DNA of 17,942 nt from DASRVA01 sp035550715 (GTDB taxonomy: Bacteria; Gemmatimonadota; Gemmatimonadetes; JACCXV01; JAHWKZ01). Under the pieces are notes generated by a model. The model saw only the letters and a list, made by a program, of their open reading frames with translations, was not told the origin of the DNA and ran no database searches. Positions 7,572-17,358 of the stretch are shown here, in pieces (positions within the stretch are counted from its first letter, which is position 1; the number at the start of each line of letters is the position of its first letter). The stretch lies in assembly GCA_035550715.1 (NCBI GenBank), contig DASZOP010000193.1, positions 1 through 17,942 of the forward strand, read 5' to 3'. The translations under genes and the position numbers were made by a program.

Positions 7572-7699
7572 GGGGGGCGGGAACCTACCGGCGGGGGAAA
7601 ACGCCCGCAACGACAAGGCGGCCGGCGCCTCTTCACCACGGATGTCGTCGATTCGATTTCGGTGTATTTTCGGCAGTCTGGAACTCCACCGGCTTTCGT

Positions 7700-7728
7700 T
7701 TGACGGCGGCTCACCGAGGCCCTACGAT
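7700..7728 (+). promoter_or_regulatory. Sigma-70-like promoter for the kinase/TPR/UbiA/YheT operon
   Basis: TTGACG at 7700-7705 and TACGAT at 7723-7728 are separated by exactly 17 bases, close to the bacterial housekeeping consensus. Transcription would begin near 7735, about 43 bases before the chosen TTG start of the first kinase. The rest of the intergenic stretch 7572-7777 holds no gene I can support. No equally good promoter is seen for mqnD on the other strand. Confidence 0.5.
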
Positions 7729-7777
7729 ACCTCGTCCCTCCATCCTCCACGACCCCGACCGGCAGGGTAGCGTCCGC

Positions 7778-8464
7778 TTGACGCCTGTCCGCTACATCGC
7801 GATCGACGGCGTCATCGGGGTCGGCAAGACGTCGCTGGTCCACCGCCTCCATGCGGAGCGGGGCGGCCTGCGGTTTCTGGAGCTGGTCGAGGAGAACCCG
7901 TTTCTGACCGGCGGCTTCTACCAGGACATGGAGCGGCTGGCCTTCGACACCGAGCTCTTCTTCCTCCTCGCCCGGTTCCGCCAGCAAAGAGACGTGGCGG
8001 AGGCGATCCGTTCCAGCCGCGACCTCATCTTCAGCGACTATCTCTTCGAGAAGAACCGGATCTTCGCGAGCCTCACCCTGTCCGGCCGCGACTTCGTGAT
8101 CTGGGAAAGGATCTACGAGGCGCTTCTGCCGGAGGTACCATCCCCCGACCTGGTCGTTTACCTGCGCTCCTCGCCCGCCCGTCTCCTGGACCGGATCCAG
8201 TCCCGCAGCCGGCCCTTCGAGCGCGACATCACCGAGGCGTATCTGGAGCGCGTGAACGCGAGCTACGAGCGGTTCTTCGCGACGTATCCGGGACGCCTGC
8301 TGACGATCGACGTGTCGCAACTCGACTTCGTGTGGAGCGACGCCGACTTCGCCGCCGTGCGTGCGATGGTCGACCACCGGATGGCCGCCCTGGAGGCCGG
8401 CCAGGGCGAGCTGGAGTTCCCGGGGATGGCCTCGCGAACGGGCGCGGGGTCGCCCGGGACGTGA
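7778..8464 (+). CDS. Deoxynucleoside kinase, first of an overlapping pair
   Basis: Deoxynucleoside kinases transfer phosphate from a nucleoside triphosphate to a deoxynucleoside in DNA precursor salvage. The 228-residue protein has the P-loop GVIGVGKTS at 11-19 (Lys17), VEENPFL at 37-43 with the acidic residue that contacts the sugar, SDYLFEKNRIFA at 86-97 (the counterpart of the family DRS/ERS motif), PDLVVYLR at 123-130 and an Arg-rich LID at 139-149. TTG 7778 is chosen because AGGG (7764-7767) lies ten bases before it, it brings the P-loop to the usual distance from the N-terminus, and the promoter at 7700-7728 lies just upstream. The in-frame TTG at 7700 is itself part of the -35 box. Substrate preference cannot be read from sequence. 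The stop overlaps the next kinase start (GTGA). Confidence 0.85.
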   Translation: MTPVRYIAIDGVIGVGKTSLVHRLHAERGGLRFLELVEENPFLTGGFYQDMERLAFDTELFFLLARFRQQRDVAEAIRSSRDLIFSDYLFEKNRIFASLTLSGRDFVIWERIYEALLPEVPSPDLVVYLRSSPARLLDRIQSRSRPFERDITEAYLERVNASYERFFATYPGRLLTIDVSQLDFVWSDADFAAVRAMVDHRMAALEAGQGELEFPGMASRTGAGSPGT

Positions 8465-9099
8465 AGCTCTTCTGCGCGGTCGCCGGCAACATCGGCTCGG
8501 GAAAGTCCACGCTGACCGGGCTCCTGGCCGAGCGGTTCTCGTGGCGGGCCTATTACGAGCACGTCGAGGGAAATCCCTATCTTCCCGATTTCTACGCGCG
8601 GATGGAGCGATGGGCGTTTCATCTGCAGGTCTACTTTCTCTCCAAGAGGTTCCAGCATCATCAGGAGATCCTGGCCGCGCCTGAATCGGTGATCCAGGAC
8701 CGGACGATCTACGAGGACGCCGAGATCTTCGCCCGCAATCTCCACGACATGGGCCACCTCGACGCCCGCGACTACGAGAACTACCGGGAGCTGTTCTCCG
8801 TCATGACGCAGTTCCTCGAGCCACCGGACCTGCTCGTGTACCTGCGGACGTCGGTTCCGGTGCTCGTGGAGCGGATCCGGACTCGAGGCCGCGAGTTCGA
8901 GCAGGAGATCCCGACGCCGTACCTGGAGCGTCTCAACCACTATTACGAGGATTGGATCGGCCGCTTCGACCTGGCACCGGTCCTGGTCGTCGAAACGGAC
9001 GCGCTGAACCTGGTGGACGAGCGGGAGGAGCTGGAGCAGGTGGCCCGGCGGGTCCAACGTCGGCTCGAGGCGACCCGCGGCTACGCGCTCCCCTTGTAG
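8461..9099 (+). CDS. Deoxynucleoside kinase, second of an overlapping pair
   Basis: This 212-residue kinase belongs to the same dNK family but a different branch from its neighbour. It has the P-loop GNIGSGKST at 9-17 (Lys15), HVEGNPYLPDFY at 34-45, IQDRTIYEDAEIFA at 78-91 carrying the DRT form of the family motif, PPDLLVYLRT at 121-130 and the LID RIRTRGREFEQEI at 138-150. The start GTG 8461 shares four bases with the upstream stop (GTGA), implying translational coupling. The frame is open further upstream, but that part is an Arg/Pro-rich shadow of the first kinase. Paired, unlike dNK genes are known in some Firmicutes, where two subunits with different substrates associate. Whether these two form a heterodimer is inference. 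Confidence 0.88.
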   Translation: MKLFCAVAGNIGSGKSTLTGLLAERFSWRAYYEHVEGNPYLPDFYARMERWAFHLQVYFLSKRFQHHQEILAAPESVIQDRTIYEDAEIFARNLHDMGHLDARDYENYRELFSVMTQFLEPPDLLVYLRTSVPVLVERIRTRGREFEQEIPTPYLERLNHYYEDWIGRFDLAPVLVVETDALNLVDEREELEQVARRVQRRLEATRGYALPL

Positions 9100-9134
9100 C
9101 GTGCCAGGAACGGCCGGATACGGTACGTGTAGGG

Positions 9135-9140
9135 AAGGAG
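9135..9140 (+). promoter_or_regulatory. Ribosome binding site deciding the start of the first TPR gene
   Basis: AAGGAG abuts the ATG at 9141 with no spacing, but lies nine bases before the in-frame ATG at 9150. The second ATG is therefore the likely start. Confidence 0.65.
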
Positions 9141-9149
9141 ATGGCCCGC

Positions 9150-9935
9150 ATGCGTGTCGCAACCCGGTCCGCCTCCATCCTCTGCCGAGCGGCGGTGGCG
9201 GGCGGCGCGGCCATCCTGATGGGTGCCGTCCCCGCACGGAGTCAGCCGGCATCCGCCACGGCTCGCGGCGACAGCCTGATGGCCGCCTTCCGGACGGAGC
9301 AGGCGGTCGAGGCGTACCGGCAGGGCCTGGCGACCGGTGGCGGCGACGCCACCCTTCTATGGAAGACCTCGCGGGCGCTCCTCAACCTGGCCGAGGAGCG
9401 GCCCGGGAAGGTGGGGGACGAAGCGGCGTACCGGGAGGCGGTCGAGCTGGCGCGGCGCTCGGTCCGCGCGGCGCCCGAGACGGCCCGACCGCACGCCACG
9501 CTGGCCGCCGCGCTCGGCCGGCTGGCCCTGTTCGAGGGCGGCAAGCGGAAGGTCGAGCTGGCGCGCGAGGTCCGTTCCGAAGCCGAGCTCGCCGCCAGGC
9601 TCGATCCCTCCGACTTCGCCGCGTTCGTCGTCCTCGGGATCCTGGAGCGGGAGCTCGCCACCCTGAACCCATTCCTGAAGGCGTTCGCGCGGACCTTCTT
9701 CGGTCGCCTCCCGGAGGCGTCGGAGGAGGGGAGCGCCGCGCATCTCGAGCGCGCGGTCGGGCTGGAGCCCGATTACATCACGCCGCGGGTGGAGCTGGCC
9801 CGGACGTATCTCGAGCTCGACCGCGACGGCGAGGCGCGGCGCGAGCTCGAGGCGGCGCTCGCGCTCCGACCGCGGGAGGAGGCCGATCGTATCCGCCAGC
9901 GGGAGGCCCGCGAGCTCCTCGAGGACATCGACTGA
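9150..9935 (+). CDS. Secreted TPR protein, RMD-1-like family, paralog 1
   Basis: The 261-residue protein starts with a signal peptide (basic MRVATR, hydrophobic core to about 28, likely cut near ARS-QP at 31). The rest is helical tetratricopeptide-like sequence: GDSLMAAFRTEQAVEAYRQGL (40-60), LLWKTSRALLNLAE (69-82), YREAVELARRSVRAAPE (94-110), a central ALGRLALFEGGKRKVELAREVRSEAELAARLDPSDFAA block (121-158), a KAFARTFFGRLPEAS block (167-181) and a final repeat LERAVGLEPDYITPRVELARTYLELDRDGEARRELEAAL. The block order and the G-x-LP-x-AS motif recall the regulator-of-microtubule-dynamics (RMD-1/FAM82) type of TPR protein, which has bacterial relatives. This resemblance is from memory. The function is probably as an envelope scaffold; none is proven. 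It lies 50 bases after the kinase pair and overlaps its paralog by one base. Confidence 0.75.
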   Translation: MRVATRSASILCRAAVAGGAAILMGAVPARSQPASATARGDSLMAAFRTEQAVEAYRQGLATGGGDATLLWKTSRALLNLAEERPGKVGDEAAYREAVELARRSVRAAPETARPHATLAAALGRLALFEGGKRKVELAREVRSEAELAARLDPSDFAAFVVLGILERELATLNPFLKAFARTFFGRLPEASEEGSAAHLERAVGLEPDYITPRVELARTYLELDRDGEARRELEAALALRPREEADRIRQREARELLEDID

Positions 9936-10744
9936 TGCGTCGATGGCTCTCGTGTGCCGCACTCTGCACCGTCGCGCTGGTCGCGCCCGGGATCGGCCCG
10001 GCCGGCGCCCAGGTTGCGGCGTCGGCGTCGTCGGCCCAATCGGCTGCGGCCCGGGGGGACAGCCTGATGCAGGCCGGCCGCACGGCGGCCGCCGTGGAGG
10101 TCTGGCGGGCGGGTCTGACCGCCGCGCCGGGGGACGTCACCCTTCTCTGGAAGACCTCGATGGGGCTCTCGAGCCTGGCGGAGGAGACTCCCGGCCATGA
10201 AGGCGACGATGCGCATCTCAGGAAGGCGATCGAGATCGCGCGCCGGGCGGTCCGCGTCGGTCCCGACGTCAGCCGCGCTCACACCGCCCTGGCCCTCGCC
10301 TTGGGGCGCTACGGCCGCCATCTGGGATATGCCTACCGGATCCAGAAGGCAGGCGAGGTGGTCGAGCTGGGGCAGCAGGCGTACCGGGAGATCGAGCGGG
10401 CCCGGGCGCTGGACCCGTCCGACTACGCGCCGTACGTCTTCCTGGGCGTGTTCCACAGGGAGCTCGCGACCGTCCATCCCGTGGCCAAGGCGGTCGCCCG
10501 GACGTTCCTGGGCGGGTTCCCGGACGTCTCGCTCGAGGAGAGCGAGGCGCTCCTGAAGCGCGCCGCCGGGCTCGACCCGGGGAGCGTCACGGCCCGAGTC
10601 GAGCTCGCCCGGACTTGGCTCGCGATGGGGCGCGATGAGGACGCCCGCTCGATGCTCGAGGAGGCCAGCGCCCTCGAGCCGCGGAGCCGCCTCGACCGTC
10701 TCGAGGTCGAGCGCCTCCGGGAAGCGCTCGCCGACCGGTCGTGA
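9935..10744 (+). CDS. Secreted TPR protein, RMD-1-like family, paralog 2
   Basis: This 269-residue tandem paralog of the preceding gene has its own signal peptide (MRRW, hydrophobic core, likely cut near AGA-QV at 25). Matching segments are GDSLMQAGRTAAAVEVWRAGL (41-61), TLLWKTSMGLSSLAEE (69-84), IARRAVRVGPDVSRAHTALALALGR (101-125), ERARALDPSDYAPYVFLGVFHRELATVHPVAKAVARTFLGGFPD (154-197) and a final TPR repeat. The central insert differs (YGRHLGYAYRIQKAGEVVELG instead of LALFEGGKRKVELAREV), so the copies diverged long ago or are under different selection. ATG 9935 overlaps the upstream stop as TGATG, with GAGG about ten bases before. Its own stop overlaps the next start as GTGA. Function unknown. 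Confidence 0.75.
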   Translation: MRRWLSCAALCTVALVAPGIGPAGAQVAASASSAQSAAARGDSLMQAGRTAAAVEVWRAGLTAAPGDVTLLWKTSMGLSSLAEETPGHEGDDAHLRKAIEIARRAVRVGPDVSRAHTALALALGRYGRHLGYAYRIQKAGEVVELGQQAYREIERARALDPSDYAPYVFLGVFHRELATVHPVAKAVARTFLGGFPDVSLEESEALLKRAAGLDPGSVTARVELARTWLAMGRDEDARSMLEEASALEPRSRLDRLEVERLREALADRS

Positions 10745-11583
10745 AGGCGGTCCAGGACGGCCGGCTCCGGGAGATGGGCCAGGCCCTCCTCCACCTGCGG
10801 TTCCCGTTCGTGTTCGTCCTCTCGCCGATCTTCGTGTGGGGAGCTCTGGGAGCGGCCGGCTGGACGGCCCGGACGACGCTCGGGTTCCTTCTCGTCCACC
10901 TGGCGCTCTATCCCGGCGCCAACGCGTTCAACACCGCCTACGACCGGGACACGGGGCCGATCGGCGGCCTGGCCCGCCCGCCGGCCGTGCCGCGAGGGCT
11001 GGCGGGGGGAAGCACGGCGCTCCAGGCGGCGGGCGCGGCGCTCGCCCCGCTGGTCGGGTGGACGTTCGGGGCGGCGTACGTGGCGCTGTGGGGGATCTTC
11101 ACCGCCTACTCCCATCCCCGGACCCGGTGGAAGCGCTCGCCGTGGCTCTCGGGCGCCGCCATCGTCGGCGGCCAGGGAGGGCTCGGGTGGCTCCTGGGCT
11201 GGACGGCAGCGGGCGGTCGGTGGCCCCCTTCGGGTGACGAGGTGTGGTCGCTCGTCGCGGCCTCGGCCGCGGTCGCGGCCCTCTATCCGTTCACCCAGGT
11301 CTACCAGCTCGAGGCGGACCTCTCGCGTCGCGACCGGACCCTGGCGGCGGCGCTGGGGGTCCGGGGAACGCTGGCCTGGGGAGGCGCATGGTTCCTGGTC
11401 GTGGCGCTCTGCGGGCGGGCGTTGGGGCTCCCGGTCGTGGCCGTGTACGCGGCCCTCGTGGCGGCGCTCGCCCTCGCCGCCGCGGCGGTCCGGGGCCGGT
11501 CGGCGCCCTCCCATCGCGCGGTCATGGGAGTCGCCTATGCCAACAGCGCGCTTCTCCTGGCCTTCATGGCGGCCGCGTGGTAA
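10741..11583 (+). CDS. UbiA-family prenyltransferase
   Basis: This 280-residue integral membrane protein has eight or so hydrophobic segments. UbiA enzymes attach a polyprenyl chain to an aromatic or other acceptor using magnesium bound by two Asp-rich motifs. Motif 1 is NTAYDRDTG at 64-72 (Asn64, Asp68, Asp70; the usual third Asp is Gly72). Motif 2 is YSHPRTRWKRSP at 123-134. Motif 3 is QLEADLSRRDRTLAAALG at 189-206. The YPGANAFNTAYDRDTGPIGGL context resembles a clade of uncharacterised UbiA proteins I associate with Bacteroidota and relatives. It could be the prenyltransferase acting on the naphthoate made by the mqn genes of this window, or on another lipid acceptor; sequence alone does not decide. 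GTG 10741 overlaps the previous stop (GTGA), and its end overlaps the hydrolase start. Confidence 0.85.
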   Translation: MKAVQDGRLREMGQALLHLRFPFVFVLSPIFVWGALGAAGWTARTTLGFLLVHLALYPGANAFNTAYDRDTGPIGGLARPPAVPRGLAGGSTALQAAGAALAPLVGWTFGAAYVALWGIFTAYSHPRTRWKRSPWLSGAAIVGGQGGLGWLLGWTAAGGRWPPSGDEVWSLVAASAAVAALYPFTQVYQLEADLSRRDRTLAAALGVRGTLAWGGAWFLVVALCGRALGLPVVAVYAALVAALALAAAAVRGRSAPSHRAVMGVAYANSALLLAFMAAAW

Positions 11584-12620
11584 CGGGCGGGCGATCGACG
11601 GCCTCGCGGGCGGTGGCGGACAAGTTCCGCCCCGCGTGGTGGCTCCCGGGGCGGCACCTGCAGACGGTTTGGAGCCGGGTCCTCCGGCGCGGTCCCAGGG
11701 TCGCCCTGCGCCGCGAGACGTGGGAGACCCCGGACGGCGACGAGCTCCACCTCGATCGGGTGGACGGCCCCGAGGGCGCTCCCCTCCTTCTCGCGCTCCA
11801 CGGGCTCGAGGGGTGCAGCGACTCGCTCTACATGCACGGCCTCCTCCATCTCGCCCGGGAGCGGGGGTGGCGGGGGATCGCGCTCAACTTCCGTTCGTGC
11901 GCGCGGCCCGCTGGAGGACCGAAGGGGTCGTATCTGATGAACCGGCGGTCGCGGCTCTACCACATGGGCGAGACGAGCGACCTGGATTGGGTGGTCGGGA
12001 CGCTGGCTTCGAGCGAGCCCGGGACCGAGCTCGTCCTGACCGGCGTCTCGATGGGCGGGAACGTTCTCCTCAAGTGGCTCGGCGAACGCGGGGCGTCGGT
12101 CCCCCCCGTGGTCCGCGGGGCGGTAACGATCTCCGCCCCCTACGACCTCGCCGCGGCGGCGGACCATCTGGAGACGGGGCTCGGGCCGTACTACGTGCGG
12201 TACTTCCTCGGGACGCTCAAGGAGAAGGCGCTCGACTACGCCACCCGTCATCCGGGGGTCGTCGACGTCGAGGGTGTCCGGAGGGCGCGCGGCTTCCGCG
12301 AGTACGACGACGCGGCGGTGGCGCCGATCCACGGATTCGCGGACGCGGCCGACTACTACGCCCGGTCCTCGTCGCTGCCCTTCCTGAGTGGGATCCGCGT
12401 GCCGACCCTTCTCATGAGCGCCGCCGACGACCCGTTCCTGCCTCGGCGCGTGCTCGAGGAGGCCCGCCGGGCCGCCTCGCCGGAGGTGTCCTGCCTCTTC
12501 CCCGAGGCCGGCGGGCACGTGGGGTTCGTGGAGGGGCCACCTTGGGCGGCCCGATCCTGGGCCGAGGCCCGGGCGGTCGAGTTCCTGGCCGGGTGCTTGG
12601 AGGGCGCCGGCCGGGACTGA
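11577..12620 (+). CDS. YheT-like alpha/beta hydrolase
   Basis: The 347-residue protein matches the YheT/EMB8 group of alpha/beta hydrolases, whose yeast relatives act as acyltransferases or esterases. It opens with FRPAWWLPGRHLQTVW (17-32), then LHGLEGCSDS (74-83, oxyanion region), NFRSC (104-108), the nucleophile elbow GVSMGGN at 156-162 with Ser158, SAPYDL (186-191), SAADDPFLP (281-289, Asp285 as acid) and GGHVGFVEG (312-320, His314 as base). A complete triad is therefore visible. GTG 11577 overlaps the prenyltransferase stop by seven bases. GTG 11613 (12 codons later, protein starting just before DKFRPAW) is an equally reasonable start. It is the last gene of the operon, and its stop codon lies in the loop of a perfect hairpin. 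Substrate unknown; the location next to a prenyltransferase hints at lipid metabolism. Confidence 0.87.
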   Translation: MVTGGRSTASRAVADKFRPAWWLPGRHLQTVWSRVLRRGPRVALRRETWETPDGDELHLDRVDGPEGAPLLLALHGLEGCSDSLYMHGLLHLARERGWRGIALNFRSCARPAGGPKGSYLMNRRSRLYHMGETSDLDWVVGTLASSEPGTELVLTGVSMGGNVLLKWLGERGASVPPVVRGAVTISAPYDLAAAADHLETGLGPYYVRYFLGTLKEKALDYATRHPGVVDVEGVRRARGFREYDDAAVAPIHGFADAADYYARSSSLPFLSGIRVPTLLMSAADDPFLPRRVLEEARRAASPEVSCLFPEAGGHVGFVEGPPWAARSWAEARAVEFLAGCLEGAGRD

Positions 12621-12630
12621 CCGGCCGGCG
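12605..12630 (+). repeat. Perfect inverted repeat enclosing the stop codon of the YheT-like gene
   Basis: CGCCGGCCGG (12605-12614) pairs fully with CCGGCCGGCG (12621-12630), giving a ten-base-pair all-GC stem and the loop GACTGA, which contains the TGA stop at 12618-12620. No T-run follows, so it is not a classical intrinsic terminator. It could stabilise the mRNA 3' end, slow the ribosome or the polymerase, or be a by-product of high GC. Confidence 0.6.
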
Positions 12631-12643
12631 ATCGTACGGCGGA

Positions 12644-12677
12644 AAAAGTCGAAGGGGGCGCAGTCGCGCCCCCTTCG
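12644..12677 (-). terminator. Intrinsic terminator of the TonB-dependent receptor gene (hairpin shared by both strands)
   Basis: A perfect 12-base-pair stem (12650-12661 with 12666-12677) and the loop AGTC (12662-12665) are followed on the minus strand by ACTTTTTCC, a clear U-tract. This is a standard rho-independent terminator for the gene ending at 12703. On the plus strand the same hairpin has only CGTCAG after it, so it may act as a weaker end for the six-gene operon. Confidence 0.8.
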
Positions 12678-12684
12678 CGTCAGT

Positions 12685-12701
12685 CGCCCGGTCTCCGGGC
12701 G
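12685..12701. repeat. Short GC hairpin next to the receptor stop codon
   Basis: CGCCCGG (12685-12691) pairs with CCGGGCG (12695-12701) around the loop TCT. It lies one base past the receptor stop on the minus strand and before the main terminator. It may be part of a composite terminator or a chance GC palindrome. Confidence 0.35.
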
Positions 12702-12702
12702 G

Positions 12703-15894
<3,192 letters not shown>

Positions 15895-15949
15895 GAGACG
15901 CCTCCGGGAGGTAGGGTCCGGTTTCGCTGGTGTGTCGGTGACGGCTACA

Positions 15950-15977
15950 ACAATACCATGGCGGACGTGGAAAGCAA
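15950..15977 (-). promoter_or_regulatory. Candidate sigma-70-like promoter of the TonB-dependent receptor
   Basis: On the minus strand TTGCTT (15977-15972) and TATTGT (15955-15950) are 16 bases apart. Transcription would start near 15943, leaving a leader of about 48 bases that contains the GGAGG ribosome site. It lies in the 91-base gap after the methyltransferase gene. Match to consensus is moderate. Confidence 0.35.
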
Positions 15978-15985
15978 CCGTCCCG

Positions 15986-16720
15986 TCAAGGCCGGGGAGC
16001 CGGGCCGGAGGTCCCCGTCCGCATGCCGATCAGGGTCATCCGATAGGGAAACGTGCGGTCGAGCCGCCACCGGTACCCGTACGCCGTGGCGCGCGCCAGC
16101 GACATCAGCTCCGTGGGCCGGAACGCCTTCAGGACCGAGAGCGGTCCGTCGTGCCGGATCAGCCGGTTCTCGCTCAGGACTCGGCCGATGGCCCAGATCG
16201 ACCCGGCCGCCACCCACGACCGGACGAGGTCGTTGACGAGGACGAGGCGGCGGCTGACACGGCACATCTCGGCCAGGACTCTGCCGGCGTCCTCGATCCC
16301 CAGATGATGGAAGAAGGCGGCCGTGTGGACGACGTCGACGCTCCGGTCGGGAAACGGGAGCCGCCGGGCGTCGCCCCTGACGGCCACGATCCGGCCACGG
16401 GCCGGGGTCCGCCGGACGGCGATGCCGGTCGAGACCCGCCCCAGGTCGAGGACCCACGCGACGGATGGCGCCTCCTCGCTTCCCAACGCGTCCACCAGAC
16501 GCTCGGCGAACCGCCCGTCGCCGCCCGCCACGTCCAGGATCGACACCAGCCCGCCGGCGGCGTGGCGCTCGAGTGGGCCGAGCGAAGCGGCGTATCCCGA
16601 GAGCCACCGATTGACGCGCTCGAGCTCGCGATAGGCCTCGGCGACCTCCCGGTCGGAGCCGATGCCCGCGTCCATCCACTCGACGGCTTCCGGCCCCCGG
16701 CGAGCCGGAATCGGGGTCAT
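15986..16720 (-). CDS. Class I SAM-dependent methyltransferase
   Basis: This 244-residue cytoplasmic enzyme has a Rossmann-type methyltransferase fold. Motif I is ILDVAGGDGRF at 61-71, where the usual GxGxG is AGGDG. The motif II region is WVLDLG, a GDARRLPFPDRSVDVVHTAAFFHHLG block gives motifs III-IV, and NDLVRSW follows. The N-terminal EWMDAG ... YRELERVNRWLSGY and the RHDGPLSVLKAF segment resemble small-molecule methyltransferases often found near type III polyketide synthases; this is from memory and needs a search. The motif II acid is the Asp in VLDLG. ATG 16720 overlaps the stop of the upstream gene as ATGA, so it is translated as part of the same operon. The open frame upstream to 16816 is a shadow. 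Confidence 0.85.
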   Translation of the reverse strand: MTPIPARRGPEAVEWMDAGIGSDREVAEAYRELERVNRWLSGYAASLGPLERHAAGGLVSILDVAGGDGRFAERLVDALGSEEAPSVAWVLDLGRVSTGIAVRRTPARGRIVAVRGDARRLPFPDRSVDVVHTAAFFHHLGIEDAGRVLAEMCRVSRRLVLVNDLVRSWVAAGSIWAIGRVLSENRLIRHDGPLSVLKAFRPTELMSLARATAYGYRWRLDRTFPYRMTLIGMRTGTSGPAPRP

Positions 16721-17358
16721 GGTGGGGCGCCCGGCCCCGGTGGTCCGAGGAGGGCGACCGGTTGGCCCAGCCATCGCTCGCCACGTGCAGCGGCCAGCGA
16801 GAGGAGAGGCGTCCACGGATCGAACCAGGCCCGCGGCATGACGACCACCTGGCGCGGCCGCTCGGTCCAGGTGGCGGGGTCACAGCGCGGCGGCGCGCAC
16901 GCGGGCTGGAGCGCGATCTCGAACACCGTGTTCCGCACGGCCGGAACCCGGTATTCGAGGGCCCAGTCCGACTTCAGGTTGCGGTCGATCGTCCGGACCA
17001 GGAGGAAGTCGGCCAGGAGGTCGCTGTCGAGGTCGTAGAGGAGGACGATGTACTCGACCTCGGGCCCTCCCTCGACCGAGAACCAGAGATAGCGGAGCCG
17101 GTCCGCTCCCCGGCCGAACCCGATCGACTCGTCGCGGCCCCCGTGTGAGCCACGGAGAAAGACGCCGGTGACCGTGTCGTCGCGAAAGGCCTCGAGGCTG
17201 ATGCCGGCGCCGGCGGTGCTGAGGATCGAGTCCGCCACCTCGAGGACGTACCGGACCTCCCAGGGCCGGTCCACGGCCGGCTCCCCCTGCGCGATCGCGG
17301 GGGGGGCGGCGAGCGCGAGACACGCTGCGCCGAGAGCCAAGGTGCTCCGGGCTCTCAT
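16717..17358 (-). CDS. Secreted protein of unknown function
   Basis: I do not recognise this 213-residue protein. It starts with a clear signal peptide (MRARS, hydrophobic core, AIA-QG near residue 24) and has no further membrane segment. The mature part is rich in beta-type sequence, with RYVLEVADSILSTAGAGISLEAF, YLWFSVEGGPEVEYIVLLYDLDSD, FLLVRTIDRNLKSDWALEYRVPAVRNTVFEIAL and a Cys pair in PACAPPRCDP that may form a disulfide. ATG 17358 overlaps the stop of the transporter gene (ATGA), and its own stop overlaps the methyltransferase start (ATGA). Its place between a transporter and a methyltransferase suggests one common process, but none can be named. Confidence 0.75.
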   Translation of the reverse strand: MRARSTLALGAACLALAAPPAIAQGEPAVDRPWEVRYVLEVADSILSTAGAGISLEAFRDDTVTGVFLRGSHGGRDESIGFGRGADRLRYLWFSVEGGPEVEYIVLLYDLDSDLLADFLLVRTIDRNLKSDWALEYRVPAVRNTVFEIALQPACAPPRCDPATWTERPRQVVVMPRAWFDPWTPLLSLAAARGERWLGQPVALLGPPGPGAPP

